64,000 bases of DNA from Acidocella aromatica (GCF_014201825.1 NZ_JACHFJ010000012.1:1-64000), one strand, 5' to 3'. Shown: positions 15,700 through 25,377, numbered from the stretch's first letter. The notes: generated by a model from the sequence alone, not told the origin. Program-made: numbers and translations.

Positions 15700-17312
15700 G
15701 CCGGCACCTCCGCCGCGCGTAGCGCCGGATGCGCGGGCGCTGGCCCGAGCAGTTCGGCACGCACCATCTCGCCCCAGGTTTTGGTGAACAGCCAGCGGTT
15801 CACGGCGGAGCCGCCTTCATGCACCGGCTGGCGGATCGAGCCTTTGCCCTCCAGATGATACAGCCGCACATCGTGCAGCCAGGGCACACACCCGGCCTCC
15901 AGGCTCTTCAGACACAAATCCGCATCCTCGTAATGGCCGAAGATGTAATCCTCGGTGAAGCCGCCCAGTTCCTCGAACCAGTCCCGCGCAACGGAGATGA
16001 ACGCGCCGGTTACCGCCGGTACCGGGCGCGGACGCAGGAAGCGCGGCGTCTCGGGCGGCGCGCCCTTGCCGTAATGCTCCACACGCACAAGGCTCGTCTC
16101 GGGCCTTCGCCCGGGCGCCAGCTCCGGCGCGGTATCGACCTCGAAATACATCCCCGCATGCATCAGCGAGCCGTCATCGTAGTACAGCGGCACGCCAAAG
16201 AGCCTTGTGCGCTCCGCCGCCCCTCCCTCCAGCACGGCGATATGCTTCGCCGCCCAATCCTGGTCATAGGGCAACACGTCGGGGTTCATGACGATCAAAC
16301 GCGGGCTGGAGGCATATTGCGCGGCGACGTTGTTGGCGGCCCCGAACCCGGCATTGGCGTTGAGCAGCACCAGCGTCATGTCCAGCCCGTAGATCAACGA
16401 GCAGCGCTTCGCCTCGGCGAGCAGCGTGCCCGCGATCTCGGGGCTGTTGGAGACATAGATGAACTCGTAATCGCGCATCGCCGGATGGCGCGAGAACAGC
16501 GCCTGCTGCAAAAACAGATATTCCGGCTTGCCGTACAGGCACACGATGATCGACGCCTTGTAGCTCGCCCCCTGGCGGCCGAAGCGTTCCACATAGGGCG
16601 CGTTCACCGCGCGGCGCGAGAGCATCTGGTTGAAATCGATGAGCTGCTCACCGATCCCCCCCTCCACCGAGGCGCTGGCGGCATAATAGGCCTTGCCCAG
16701 ATATTGCGCCTGCGCCACCTGCCCCAGCGCGATATCGCGCATCGTGTAATCGTCGGCACTATCCGCCGTCACCATCACCGAACGCTCAGCCCCGGACTTC
16801 AGACGCAGCACGACATTGCAAGAGCCACCCGAGAGCCGCCGCGCGGCGTAGAGAAAGCCCCAGAAACCGTAGGCATGGGAGCCCCCCAGTCCCATCGCGC
16901 TCTCGACATCCGGGCGCCGGATGCGCGCGAGGCTGGCGCCATCGAAGGAGACAGACCAACCGGCAAAAAACAAGTCGATACTGTCCAGCCGGTCCTGCGC
17001 GTCATTCACCCAGCCGACGACATAAATCCCGCCCGCCGGGGAAATGCGGATGGCATCGAGCGATCCCACGGGCGCACGCGGCTGCTCGGCCACCTGGTCC
17101 GGCTGGGCGGTCATGATCACACGCCCCCGCGGCATCACGCCGGGCGCCGAAATCTGCCGCCCCTCGGCGCGGCCAAACCGCTCGTAATGCTCCCGCCCGG
17201 AGCCAAACTTGCCCGCCGCCACGGCCACCAGCACATCAGGGTTCAAGCGCAGGTAAATTTCCTCGTCGAAAACGGCGGCCTGATCCTGCCCGGATGCCGG
17301 CGGTATCGTCAT
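15696..17312 (-). CDS. Family 2 glycosyltransferase with N-terminal EEIYLRLNPDV repeat
   Basis: A 538-residue protein. Residues about 15-55 hold the Y-L-x-x-N-P-D-V...H-Y-x-x-F-G-x-x-E-G-R motif often fused to bacterial glycosyltransferases. A middle beta-rich section (about 75-210) follows. From about residue 270 there is a GT2 domain: A-S-I-I-V-C-L-Y-G, N-A-N-A-G-F-G-A-A-N-N, V-M-N-P-D-V, and T-G-A-F-I-S-V-A...G-H-Y-E-D-A-D-L-C, as in rhamnosyltransferase-type enzymes. The start at 17312 gives an ATGA overlap with the PCuAC-like gene; a frame 77 residues longer runs antisense-like through that gene and is rejected. It is the first glycosyltransferase of the leftward run. Confidence 0.82.
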   Translation of the reverse strand: MTIPPASGQDQAAVFDEEIYLRLNPDVLVAVAAGKFGSGREHYERFGRAEGRQISAPGVMPRGRVIMTAQPDQVAEQPRAPVGSLDAIRISPAGGIYVVGWVNDAQDRLDSIDLFFAGWSVSFDGASLARIRRPDVESAMGLGGSHAYGFWGFLYAARRLSGGSCNVVLRLKSGAERSVMVTADSADDYTMRDIALGQVAQAQYLGKAYYAASASVEGGIGEQLIDFNQMLSRRAVNAPYVERFGRQGASYKASIIVCLYGKPEYLFLQQALFSRHPAMRDYEFIYVSNSPEIAGTLLAEAKRCSLIYGLDMTLVLLNANAGFGAANNVAAQYASSPRLIVMNPDVLPYDQDWAAKHIAVLEGGAAERTRLFGVPLYYDDGSLMHAGMYFEVDTAPELAPGRRPETSLVRVEHYGKGAPPETPRFLRPRPVPAVTGAFISVARDWFEELGGFTEDYIFGHYEDADLCLKSLEAGCVPWLHDVRLYHLEGKGSIRQPVHEGGSAVNRWLFTKTWGEMVRAELLGPAPAHPALRAAEVPA

Positions 17313-17728
17313 TTCTTCGCCGGCGCGGGCGTGGCGTTGAGGTAACCAAGCAAATCCCCCGCCTCCTGGAAGGTGAAAGAGCAGGGCAGGATGCTGCCGT
17401 AATCCACGGTGTAGCTCAGATGCCGCATAAGCAGATGCGGCCCATCGGCGGAGAGCGTGAGCGTCTGCCCGGGCTGTATGGTCAGGCTGTCCAGATCCTT
17501 GCCATCGGCACCCACCAGTTCGGTACTGCCCGCGATGCTGCAATTAGCCCCGGTCAGCACATCAACGGCGTTGCCCTTGTTGTGAATCTGGATGAAGCCT
17601 TCAGTCCGCACGTTAACTTTTTTGGTCTGCCAGACGGAACCATGGTCCAGCGTCACGTCGATTTCGGCGAAGGCCAATCCGGGGCTTGCCAGCAGCGGCA
17701 GCGCCAGAAGGAGGGGGCGAAGCTTCAT
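17309..17728 (-). CDS. Exported PCuAC-like protein with incomplete copper motif
   Basis: A 139-residue periplasmic protein with a signal peptide (residues 1-20, ending A-F-A) and a fold pattern of the PCu(A)C copper chaperones (DUF461): P-G-Q-T-L-T-L followed by H-L-L-M-R-H-L and a closing L-P-C-S-F-T-F-Q-E-A-G strand. Active members bind Cu(I) through H(M)x10Mx21HxM. Here the H-x-x-M end is kept, but the first His/Met and the middle Met positions read as non-ligands, while two cysteines (C-S-I-A-G and L-P-C-S-F) are present. Metal binding is therefore doubtful, and the cysteines may form a disulfide. The stop overlaps the start of the glycosyltransferase gene and the start overlaps the stop of the GST gene, an unexpected operon mix. 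Confidence 0.65.
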   Translation of the reverse strand: MKLRPLLLALPLLASPGLAFAEIDVTLDHGSVWQTKKVNVRTEGFIQIHNKGNAVDVLTGANCSIAGSTELVGADGKDLDSLTIQPGQTLTLSADGPHLLMRHLSYTVDYGSILPCSFTFQEAGDLLGYLNATPAPAKK

Positions 17729-18381
17729 GCCAGTGTCTCGTATTTTTCGAGTTGCCAGGATACCGGTTCTTTTGCCGCGAGGTCGTACCATTTGGCAACC
17801 AGCGGATGCGCCCGCACGGCGGCGCAATAGGCCTTCGTGGTTTCACCCAAAGGCGGCGCGAAGGTGATGAACCGCGCCACGATCGGCGCAAACATCGCGT
17901 CAGCGGCGTTGAAGGTGGCGCCAAACAGATACGGCCCGCTGGCGCCGAAGCTTTCGCGGGTCTCGGTCCAGATCGCCTCGATGCGGGCGACATCCGCCAG
18001 ACTCTCCGGCGTCTGCCCCAGCCCGGCATAGTCGCGGCCCAGGTTCATCGGCATGGCGATGCGCAGATTGCGGAACCCGGCGTGCATCTCGGAAGCGATA
18101 GCACGGGCATGCGCGCGTGCAATGCGATCCTCGGGCCACAAAGCCGGATTGATCTCGGCGCAATATTCGGCAATGGCGAGGCTCTCCCACACCCTGGCCC
18201 CCTCATGCTCCAGATACGGCACCGTGCCCGAAGGCGAGACCGCCTTCACCGCCGGGGAATTGCCGCCCGCAAGCGGCACGAACACCTCCTCCGCCACCAG
18301 CCCCGCAAGGTGGACCATCAGCCAACCGCGCATGGACCAAGAGGAATAACGCGCCGTACCAAGATAAAGTTTCGCCGCCAT
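17725..18381 (-). CDS. Glutathione S-transferase family protein
   Basis: A 218-residue cytosolic GST. The N-terminal thioredoxin-like domain has S-S-W-S-M-R-G-W with a likely catalytic serine at about 13-14, the cis-Pro motif G-T-V-P-Y-L at about 55-60, and the E-S-L-A-I-A-E-Y motif that binds glutathione at about 68-75. The all-helical C-terminal domain follows. It conjugates or reduces substrates with glutathione; the substrate is unknown. The start at 18381 has AGAGGG upstream, and an in-frame ATG 12 codons earlier is less likely. It is the first gene of the leftward run that continues into the PCuAC-like and glycosyltransferase genes by 4-base overlaps. Confidence 0.85.
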   Translation of the reverse strand: MAAKLYLGTARYSSWSMRGWLMVHLAGLVAEEVFVPLAGGNSPAVKAVSPSGTVPYLEHEGARVWESLAIAEYCAEINPALWPEDRIARAHARAIASEMHAGFRNLRIAMPMNLGRDYAGLGQTPESLADVARIEAIWTETRESFGASGPYLFGATFNAADAMFAPIVARFITFAPPLGETTKAYCAAVRAHPLVAKWYDLAAKEPVSWQLEKYETLA

Positions 18382-18447
18382 TTTATTCAGCCCTCTGATT
18401 GCAATCCGGCCTAACATGAACCCCGCGCCAGCGCCTAGCTGCCCCTG

Positions 18448-19179
18448 CTAGTTCAGCCTCTTGGCCACAGCCCCCGCCGCCCGGTTCAGCCCATCCGTCA
18501 GCCCCTTCATGGCCAAGCTGGGATCAGCGGCCAAGGCGCTGTACGTCTGATAATCATAGCTAGGGTCCGGCTTCTGCTCGCCCCGCAGGCACGAATACTG
18601 GAACGCCCCCTGCGCCAACGTCTTCCCGCCTTGCCCCACAAGGCGGTATTTCATTTCCACCATCGGCTGATACGGTGACGACATGCCGGCCGTCAGATAG
18701 CCAAACATCTCCAGCACGACATCCAACTGTGGCGCCGCCGGCGTGGCGGCCGGATAGCTGTCGAGGAAATTCCCCTTGGGACGGGTCACACTCTCCGGCA
18801 CCACGGTATACCCCTCGGCCTGCAATTGCCGCGTGATCTGTTGTTGCAACAACGCGGCGGTGACAAATCCACGCTGGGCAAGCTGCGTGTCGAACGCAGC
18901 CTGACGCTTCTGCTGCACGGACTGATCATAAGCCGCGCCCAACGCCCCTCCCAGCGGTCCAAACAATACCCCCACAGTGCCAGCTGTCGTGATGGGCGTC
19001 ATCGACTCCAACGCCACTTGATCGGGCGCATAAGGCGTTGGCAGGTCGATGACCTTTCCACCCGTATGGTCATAGACGACCGTGGCCGCCAGCGGCGGGG
19101 GCGTACAGCCCACCAGCGTGGCACAAACCATCACACCAGCCACGGGATAAAGCATCCCGCTCCCCAGACCTCGCCACAT
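18448..19179 (-). CDS. Predicted lipoprotein of unknown function
   Basis: A 243-residue protein with a signal sequence and lipobox L-V-G-C (Cys at about 25), so it is expected to be lipid-anchored. The body has a glycine-rich hydrophobic patch at about 60-85, where one helix may touch the membrane, and a C-terminal part that reads like an alpha/beta fold. I do not recognise a named domain. The start is supported by GAGG a few bases upstream. It is divergent from folP and has no clear partner. Confidence 0.7.
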   Translation of the reverse strand: MWRGLGSGMLYPVAGVMVCATLVGCTPPPLAATVVYDHTGGKVIDLPTPYAPDQVALESMTPITTAGTVGVLFGPLGGALGAAYDQSVQQKRQAAFDTQLAQRGFVTAALLQQQITRQLQAEGYTVVPESVTRPKGNFLDSYPAATPAAPQLDVVLEMFGYLTAGMSSPYQPMVEMKYRLVGQGGKTLAQGAFQYSCLRGEQKPDPSYDYQTYSALAADPSLAMKGLTDGLNRAAGAVAKRLN

Positions 19180-19282
19180 CGTTGAACCTCAAAAATTATT
19201 CTTTCTTCATAATATCTCCACCAAGCTCCACCGCAAGTAGCACGGGCTTGGCCAGTCGTCGCGGCGCGTGGTAGCTGCCCGC

Positions 19283-20125
19283 ATGCTTACAGCCTCCGCC
19301 ACCTGGGCCGGCCTCTCCCTCGCCCGCCCGCTCATCATGGGCATTCTCAACGTCACGCCCGATTCCTTCTCCGATGGCGGGCGCCATTTCTCCACCGAGG
19401 CCGCCATCGCGGCGGGGCGGCAAATGCTGGCCGAAGGCGCGGATATCCTGGACATCGGCGGCGAGAGCACCCGCCCCGGTTCCGCCGCCGTGCCACCCGA
19501 AGCGGAAATCGCCCGCATCCAGCCCGTCATCCGCGCTTTGGCGGCGGCGGGCGCGGTAATCTCGGTGGACACCCGCAACGCGCTCACCATGGCGGCGGCG
19601 CTGGATGCCGGGGCGCGAATCATCAACGACGTCTCCGCCCTGCTTCACGACCCGGCCGCCCTGCCCCTGGTGGCGGCGCGCAACTGCCCGGTGATCCTGA
19701 TGCATATGCGCGGCACGCCGGACACGATGAACGACTTCGCCGTGTACAATGACGTGGCGGACGAGGTGATCGCCGAACTGCTGGCCGCGCGCGATGCCGC
19801 CCTGGCCACCGGGGTAAAGCCGGAAAATATCTGCCTGGACCCGGGCCTCGGCTTCGCCAAGCGCGGGGCGCAAAATGTGGAACTGCTGCGCGCCACGAGC
19901 CGTCTCGCCAAGCTCGGCCACCCTCTGCTCGTGGCGCTCTCGCGCAAGCGCTTCCTGGGCGAGGTCAGCGGCGAAGCGGAGGCGGCAAGGCGCGACCCTG
20001 AGTCGCTGACGGCGGGGTTGTTTGCCGTGCAGCGGGGCGCGCATATACTGCGGGTCCATGACGTGGCGGGCACCGTGCGGGGCTTGCGCGTCTGGGCAGC
20101 GTTGAATGCGAGAGATGATGACTGA
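19283..20125 (+). CDS. folP: Dihydropteroate synthase
   Basis: A 280-residue TIM-barrel enzyme that condenses p-aminobenzoate with 6-hydroxymethyl-dihydropterin diphosphate in folate synthesis. Both family signatures are present: [15 protein letters not shown] near the N-terminus and [10 protein letters not shown] about 35 residues later. Later loops with V-D-T-R-N and M-H-M-R-G-T-P are also typical. The start could be ATG 19283 or GTG 19268; I prefer the ATG. It overlaps the start of glmM, the common folP-glmM pairing. Sulfonamides act on this enzyme family. Confidence 0.95.
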   Translation: MLTASATWAGLSLARPLIMGILNVTPDSFSDGGRHFSTEAAIAAGRQMLAEGADILDIGGESTRPGSAAVPPEAEIARIQPVIRALAAAGAVISVDTRNALTMAAALDAGARIINDVSALLHDPAALPLVAARNCPVILMHMRGTPDTMNDFAVYNDVADEVIAELLAARDAALATGVKPENICLDPGLGFAKRGAQNVELLRATSRLAKLGHPLLVALSRKRFLGEVSGEAEAARRDPESLTAGLFAVQRGAHILRVHDVAGTVRGLRVWAALNARDDD

Positions 20126-21485
20126 CAAGGTAAAGCGCCGGCTCTTCGGCACGGACGGAATTCGCGGCACGGCCAACACCGCGCCGATGACGCCGGAGAT
20201 GGCCCTCAAGCTCGGCCAAGCCGCCGGGCTGCTGTTCACGCGCGGCAATCATCGCCACCGCGTCATCATCGGCAAGGACACGCGGCTTTCCGGCTACATG
20301 CTGGAACCCGCCCTCACCGCCGGGTTCATCTCTGCGGGCATGAACGTCACCCTCGCCGGCCCGCTGCCCACGCCCGCCATCGCCATGCTCACCCGCTCGC
20401 TGCGGCTGGACCTCGGCGTGGTCATCTCCGCCTCGCACAACCCTTACGAGGATAACGGCATCAAGCTCTTTGGCCCGGACGGCAACAAACTTTCCGACGA
20501 GATGGAGCTGGAGATCGAGGCGCTGATGGCGCAGGATCTCTCGGACCGCCTCGCCCCGCCCGCCAAGCTCGGCCGCGCCTCCCGCCTGGTGGACGCGCCC
20601 GGCCGCTATATCGAGGCGGCGAAATCCTCGCTGGAGCGCGGCCTGCGGCTGGACGGCCTGCGCATCGTGCTCGATTGCGCGAACGGCGCGGCTTATAAGG
20701 TAGCTCCGGCGGCATTGTTCGAACTGGGGGCGGAAGTCATCCCCCTCGGCGTCTCGCCGGACGGCTTCAACATCAACCGCGAGGCCGGCTCCACCGCGCC
20801 ACGCCAGCTCTGCGAGGCTGTGCTGGAGCACGGCGCGGATATCGGCATCGCGCTGGACGGAGACGCCGACCGCGTGATCCTGGCCGACGAACAGGGCGAA
20901 ATCATCGACGGCGACCAGATCCTCGGCCTCATCGCGCGGGACATGCACGCCCAAAGGCGGCTCACCGGCGATGGCATCGTCGCCACTGTGATGTCCAATT
21001 TGGGGCTGGAGCGGTTCCTGGCCAGCCTTGGCCTGCGCCTGCACCGTACCAAGGTGGGCGACCGCTACGTGGCCGAGGCGATGCGCGAGATGGGCATAAA
21101 TCTGGGCGGCGAGCAATCGGGCCATGTCATCCTCTCGGATTTCGCCACCACGGGCGACGGTCTGGTGGCTGCCCTGCAAGTGCTCGCGGTGCTGGTGCGC
21201 TCTGGCAAGCGCGCCTCGGAGGCCTGCCGCGTCTTCGCCCCGCTGCCGCAGCTTCTGCGCAATGTGCGCTATGCCGGAGCCTCCCCGCTCGGCCTGCCGC
21301 ACATCAAATCCGCCATCGCCACCGCCGAGGAACGCCTGGGCAATACCGGCCGCGTGCTCATCCGCCCCTCGGGCACCGAGCCGCTGATCCGTGTGATGGC
21401 CGAGGGCGAGGATTCCGGGCTGATCAACGAAATCGTCATCGGGCTGTGCGAGACCATCGCCCAGGCCACGGAACACGCCGCGTGA
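20118..21485 (+). CDS. glmM: Phosphoglucosamine mutase
   Basis: A 455-residue enzyme converting glucosamine-6-phosphate to glucosamine-1-phosphate for UDP-GlcNAc, hence peptidoglycan and LPS. The N-terminal [13 protein letters not shown] and the phosphoserine loop [12 protein letters not shown] (Ser106) are clear. The metal loop D-G-D-A-D-R and the C-terminal phosphate-binding [12 protein letters not shown] are also present. Three in-frame ATGs lie at 20106, 20115 and 20118; the last gives the usual N-terminus. All overlap the end of folP, so translation is coupled. thiD follows after 43 bases. Confidence 0.95.
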   Translation: MTDKVKRRLFGTDGIRGTANTAPMTPEMALKLGQAAGLLFTRGNHRHRVIIGKDTRLSGYMLEPALTAGFISAGMNVTLAGPLPTPAIAMLTRSLRLDLGVVISASHNPYEDNGIKLFGPDGNKLSDEMELEIEALMAQDLSDRLAPPAKLGRASRLVDAPGRYIEAAKSSLERGLRLDGLRIVLDCANGAAYKVAPAALFELGAEVIPLGVSPDGFNINREAGSTAPRQLCEAVLEHGADIGIALDGDADRVILADEQGEIIDGDQILGLIARDMHAQRRLTGDGIVATVMSNLGLERFLASLGLRLHRTKVGDRYVAEAMREMGINLGGEQSGHVILSDFATTGDGLVAALQVLAVLVRSGKRASEACRVFAPLPQLLRNVRYAGASPLGLPHIKSAIATAEERLGNTGRVLIRPSGTEPLIRVMAEGEDSGLINEIVIGLCETIAQATEHAA

Positions 21486-21528
21486 TGAGCGCGGGGCTGG
21501 CGGGACGGCCGCGCGCCGACAAAAACCA

Positions 21529-22308
21529 ATGAAACGTGTTTTAACCATCGCCGGATCCGATTCCGGCGGGGGCGCTGGCATCGAGGCGGACATCAAGACC
21601 ATCTCGGCCCTCGGCGCCTATGCCTGCACGGCCATCACCGCCCTCACCGCCCAGAATACGCTGGGCGTCGCGGACGTGCATCCGGTCCCCGCCCCGTTCG
21701 TAAAGCTTTGCATCGAGACCGTGCTGGCCGATATCGGCGTGGACGCGGTCAAGCTCGGCATGCTGACCAACGAGGCGATCATCCGCGCCGTGGCCTCCGT
21801 GCTGCCCGCGAACATCCCCGTGGTGCTGGACCCTGTGATGGTCGCCACCTCCGGCGCCGTGCTGCTGCCGGACGCCGCCATCGACGCACTGAAGACCGAA
21901 TTGCTGCCCCGCGCCACGGTGGTCACGCCGAATCTGCCGGAAGCCGCCAAGCTCACTGGGCTGAATGTGGAGACCGAGGAGGAGCGCATCGCCGCCGGAC
22001 GGGCGCTGCTGGCCCTGGGCGCCAAGGCGGCGCTGGTCAAAGGCGGCCATGGCGGCGGCGAGATGCTGACCGATTATCTGGTGACGGCGGACAGCGTGGA
22101 GGCCATCTCCTTGCCTCGGCTGCACAGCCGCAACACCCACGGCACCGGCTGCACCATGGCCTCGGCCATCGCCACGGGGCTGGCCCAGGGCATGACGCTG
22201 CCGGATGCCACGCGCCGCGCCCGGCATTATTTGCAGGAGGCCATCCGCACCGCCCCAGGCTTCGGCGCCGGACATGGGCCGGTCAACCATCTGGCGCAAC
22301 TGGCTTAA
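21529..22308 (+). CDS. thiD: Hydroxymethylpyrimidine/phosphomethylpyrimidine kinase
   Basis: A 259-residue ribokinase-fold enzyme that phosphorylates HMP and HMP-P in thiamine synthesis or salvage. The N-terminal T-I-A-G-S-D-S-G-G-G-A-G-I-E-A-D-I-K-T and Q-N-T motifs bind substrate. V-L-D-P-V-M and the C-terminal N-T-H-G-T-G-C-T-M-A-S-A-I-A hold the anion hole and catalytic Asp/Cys region. No thiE fusion is present. It follows glmM in the same direction with a short gap, so it may be transcribed with folP-glmM. I see no TPP riboswitch in that gap, which is too short to hold one. Confidence 0.93.
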   Translation: MKRVLTIAGSDSGGGAGIEADIKTISALGAYACTAITALTAQNTLGVADVHPVPAPFVKLCIETVLADIGVDAVKLGMLTNEAIIRAVASVLPANIPVVLDPVMVATSGAVLLPDAAIDALKTELLPRATVVTPNLPEAAKLTGLNVETEEERIAAGRALLALGAKAALVKGGHGGGEMLTDYLVTADSVEAISLPRLHSRNTHGTGCTMASAIATGLAQGMTLPDATRRARHYLQEAIRTAPGFGAGHGPVNHLAQLA

Positions 22309-22373
22309 CCCGCAGTTAAACCCTTCCCAGTAACACCCGGGCAACTTTCCTTTGCACAAGGCTGTCCCGGCGC

Positions 22374-23882
22374 ATGTCCAACCCGAAATCCCTTTCCGAC
22401 CGGCTGAATTTCCTCAATCTCGGGCCGCAGGCGCAAGCCCGGCTGCGGGGGATGAAATCCGTCGTCATGTCCGCACTGCCAGGAGCGCTGGACACCTTTT
22501 ACGCCAAGATGCGCAGCGTGCCGGAAACGGCGAAATTCTTCCCCAACGAAGCGCTGATGCGCCACGCCAAGGGCAAGCAACACGGGCATTGGGACCTCAT
22601 CACCGATGGCCAGTTGGATGAACGCTACGCCCAGGCCGTGACGCATGTGGGCGAGGTGCATGCGCGCATCGGGCTGGAGCCACGCTGGTATATCGGCGGC
22701 TACACCATGGTGCTGGAGCGGCTAATCGGCGCCCTCATCGCCGCGCGCTGGCCCAAATCCAGGTTTGGCCGGCCCACAACCGCAACGGCACTAACCGAGG
22801 AAATCGCCACCCTCGTCCGCGTCACCTTCCTGGACATGGACATGGCGATTTCCGTCTATCTCGATGCGTGCGAAACCCGCCGCCGTGAAGCCGAGGAGCA
22901 GGCCCACGCGGCGGCGCAGGGCATCATCGCCGCCATGGATGCCGCCGCCACCGCCCTAGCCAAAGGCGACCTCACCCACCGCGTGGGCGACAACATCCCG
23001 CCGCAATACGCGCAGCTGCGCACCAGCTTCAACGATGCCCTGGAGAAGCTCTCCCGCACGATGGTGGAGTTACAGGCCACGTCCCACGCCATCGACACCA
23101 GCATCGACGATATCGCCGCCGCCGCGGACGACATGTCCCGCCGGACGGAAGGCCAAGCCGCCAGCCTGGAGCAAAGCACGGCGGCGCTTAACGAGTTGAC
23201 GGCGGCGGTGCGGCAGACCGCCGAGGGCGCCGCGCAAGTGAGCAACGCGGTGAAGGCCTCGAATGCCGGTGCGGCGGAATCGCATAACGTGGTGACCGAG
23301 GCTGGCTCGGCGATGGGCCAAATCGAAGGCTCCTCGCGCGAAATCGGCAAGATCATCGGGCTGATCGACGAAATCGCCTTCCAGACCAATCTTCTGGCGC
23401 TGAATGCCGGGGTCGAGGCCGCACGCGCGGGCGATGCCGGGCGGGGCTTCGCGGTCGTTGCCTCGGAGGTGCGGGCCCTGGCGCAACGCTCCGCCGATGC
23501 CGCCAAGGCCATCAAGACACTCATCTCCACCTCCTCGGCGCAGGTGGAGCAGGGTGTCGATCTGGTCCGGCGCAGCGGCCAGTCGCTGAAGGGCATTGGC
23601 AGCAATATCACCGAGATCGATGAACTGGTCTCCGGCATTGCCGGCAATGCACGGAGCCAATCGGCAGGGCTGGCCCAAGTGAACGAGGCCGTGGCCCAGA
23701 TGAGCCATGCAGTGCAGCAGAACGCCGCCATGGTGGAGGAGACCAATGCCTCCATCCATTCGCTGCGCGGCGAGATCGTCTCATTTAACCGCGCCATCGC
23801 CGCCTTCAAGCTCGCACAGGCACCGGCGTCCCGGCAGAGCCCGCCCGCCGCGATTGGCGAGTTCCGCGAGCTGGTGAGCTAA
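22374..23882 (+). CDS. Globin-coupled chemotaxis/aerotaxis transducer (HemAT-like)
   Basis: A 502-residue soluble sensor. Residues about 8-165 form a protoglobin/globin-coupled sensor domain, with the heme-ligating histidine probably His96 in V-G-E-V-H-A-R-I-G and the supporting W-Y-I-G-G-Y motif right after it. A HAMP-like stretch ([11 protein letters not shown]) lies at about 205-235. The methyl-accepting signalling hairpin tip [22 protein letters not shown] is near 330. No membrane segment is evident, as in HemAT. It should bind O2 or another gas at heme and signal to CheA. No che genes are in the window, so it works from elsewhere or has a non-motility role. Confidence 0.9.
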   Translation: MSNPKSLSDRLNFLNLGPQAQARLRGMKSVVMSALPGALDTFYAKMRSVPETAKFFPNEALMRHAKGKQHGHWDLITDGQLDERYAQAVTHVGEVHARIGLEPRWYIGGYTMVLERLIGALIAARWPKSRFGRPTTATALTEEIATLVRVTFLDMDMAISVYLDACETRRREAEEQAHAAAQGIIAAMDAAATALAKGDLTHRVGDNIPPQYAQLRTSFNDALEKLSRTMVELQATSHAIDTSIDDIAAAADDMSRRTEGQAASLEQSTAALNELTAAVRQTAEGAAQVSNAVKASNAGAAESHNVVTEAGSAMGQIEGSSREIGKIIGLIDEIAFQTNLLALNAGVEAARAGDAGRGFAVVASEVRALAQRSADAAKAIKTLISTSSAQVEQGVDLVRRSGQSLKGIGSNITEIDELVSGIAGNARSQSAGLAQVNEAVAQMSHAVQQNAAMVEETNASIHSLRGEIVSFNRAIAAFKLAQAPASRQSPPAAIGEFRELVS

Positions 23883-24520
23883 GAGGCGATATTCGGCCGG
23901 TAGGCGGTAGCGAATTGCCGGATCGCATTCTCGATCTCGGCCTCGGAGAGCAATACCGGCCCGCCCGCCGCCAGAGAGAGCGTGTATTGCTGCGCCAGCA
24001 CCTCAAGCTCCGTGGCGGCGGCCAGGGCGGCGTTCACGTCCCGCCCGGTGGCGATGCCGCCATGGTTCTCCATCAGGCAGGCGGTCCGCCCCTCCAGCGC
24101 CTTGAGCACGTTGGTTGAAAGCTCCGCCGTGCCAAACAGCGCATAAGCCGCGCAGCGCAGCGGCGCGCCGCCGAACCGGGCGATCATGTAGTGGCAAGCC
24201 GGGATCTCGCGCCGCGCCATGGCGAGCGCGGTGGTGTAGGGGGCATGGTGATGCACCACACCGCCAACTTCCGGCCGGGCCAGGTAAATGTCCAAATGGA
24301 ACCGCCATTCTGATGACGGACGATACCGCCCCTCATAGGAACCATCCAGCTTGAGCAGCGGGATCATCTCCGGGGTTAGGGCCTCATAGGGCGTGGCCGA
24401 GGGGGTGATGAGAATCCCCTCCTCGGTGCGCAGGGACACATTGCCCGAGGTCCCCGCCGAAAGCCCCCGCGCCGCCATGGCCCGTGCCGCCTCGATCAGT
24501 TGCTCACGCGGCGCGAGCAT
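23879..24520 (-). CDS. Class II aldolase (L-fuculose-phosphate aldolase-like)
   Basis: A 213-residue zinc-dependent aldolase of the FucA/RhaD/AraD family. The phosphate-binding [11 protein letters not shown] loop is at about 20-30, the catalytic glutamate lies in S-S-E-W-R-F-H-L at about 73, and the zinc histidines are in V-V-H-H-H-A-P-Y (about 90-94) with a third at M-E-N-H-G-G (about 150). These enzymes cleave or make sugar-1-phosphates and related metabolites, for example in 5-deoxy-sugar salvage. The start at 24520 is the family N-terminus; a long upstream extension is rejected. Its ATG overlaps the stop of the exported-protein gene (TGATG), so the two are coupled, with no obvious biochemical link. 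Confidence 0.86.
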   Translation of the reverse strand: MLAPREQLIEAARAMAARGLSAGTSGNVSLRTEEGILITPSATPYEALTPEMIPLLKLDGSYEGRYRPSSEWRFHLDIYLARPEVGGVVHHHAPYTTALAMARREIPACHYMIARFGGAPLRCAAYALFGTAELSTNVLKALEGRTACLMENHGGIATGRDVNAALAAATELEVLAQQYTLSLAAGGPVLLSEAEIENAIRQFATAYRPNIAS

Positions 24521-25377
24521 CAATTCGCCTCGGCCGGAGCAAAATGCATCTCCGGCGAGATGCTCACCGAACTGCCATCCCAGCCCAGGCTCAGCACGGC
24601 CTTCTGCGTGGCGGCATTGGCAAAAGCCTTGGCCTTGCAGGCGGCATCGGCCTTGTCGGCGGGCACATACTCCACCTGCGCCGTGGCAAAGCCGCCGCCG
24701 CGCACCAGCGAGTCGATCCCCAGCAACACCGCCTGATCCGCCTTGCGCAGCCCGCAATTCGCGTTCGGGTCCAGGGTCTGGCGCAGATCGCTGGCCTTCA
24801 GCACCGGCGAGAGGCTGATCTGCCCACCCGAGGGAATGGAGGCGAGGAAGAGCGACGTATCCGTCTCCCCCTGGCCGGTATAGCCGTACAGGCAGAGGAA
24901 CCGCGCCCGCCCCTGCGGGTTCAGCGAGAGGCAATGCTCCATCGCCCCCCCCGGATACCAGCGCGAGAGCACCCAGCCATTGCCGTTCTTGTGGAACAGG
25001 ATACCGCCGCCGAAATTTGTGGCATGCGGCTCGAAGCTGCCCTGGTAGGAAACATAAGCCTCATCCGCATCCGCGCCGGTCAGGTGGCCATAGATGACAT
25101 CGGTGAGCGTAATACCAATCCCCATGCCCGCCCCGCCGTAATCCTGGCTCGGATAGCCCGGCAGGCTCTGGCAGTTATGGGCGTAGCCGTCCGACCCAGC
25201 CGCAGCCCCACCGCACACCAGCGGCAGGAACGCCGCCTGCTCATCACCGGTCAGCCCGCGCGGGTCGAAATTCACCGCCACACCGGGCTGGCTCTCCCCG
25301 CCATGCCGAGGCCAGAACTTATACGCCCCCACGCCGATGGCGATTAGGAGCAGGAGCAAAACGACCAGGCGCTTCAT
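24520..25377 (-). CDS. Exported protein of unknown function with single N-terminal anchor
   Basis: A 285-residue protein with one strongly hydrophobic helix at residues 3-19 followed by K-F-W-P-R, so it is inserted as a signal anchor or cleaved and faces the periplasm. It has eight or so cysteines (for example L-V-C-G-G, H-N-C-Q-S, E-H-C-L-S, F-L-C-L-Y, N-C-G-L), enough for disulfides, and repeated Gly/Tyr-rich beta-like stretches. I recognise no family. The start at 25377 has GGAGGG just upstream; a 34-residue-longer frame lacks one. It precedes and overlaps the class II aldolase gene. Confidence 0.7.
   Translation of the reverse strand: MKRLVVLLLLLIAIGVGAYKFWPRHGGESQPGVAVNFDPRGLTGDEQAAFLPLVCGGAAAGSDGYAHNCQSLPGYPSQDYGGAGMGIGITLTDVIYGHLTGADADEAYVSYQGSFEPHATNFGGGILFHKNGNGWVLSRWYPGGAMEHCLSLNPQGRARFLCLYGYTGQGETDTSLFLASIPSGGQISLSPVLKASDLRQTLDPNANCGLRKADQAVLLGIDSLVRGGGFATAQVEYVPADKADAACKAKAFANAATQKAVLSLGWDGSSVSISPEMHFAPAEAN

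Noticed and set aside
14200..17345. Two long plus-strand frames (461 and 538 codons) antisense to the glycosyltransferase genes
   Set aside because: They are complements of genes with clear GT2/GT4 motifs, are His/Arg-rich and have no ribosome sites.
19965..21602. Minus-strand frame of 545 codons opposite glmM
   Set aside because: It is the shadow of a gene with all phosphoglucosamine mutase signatures.
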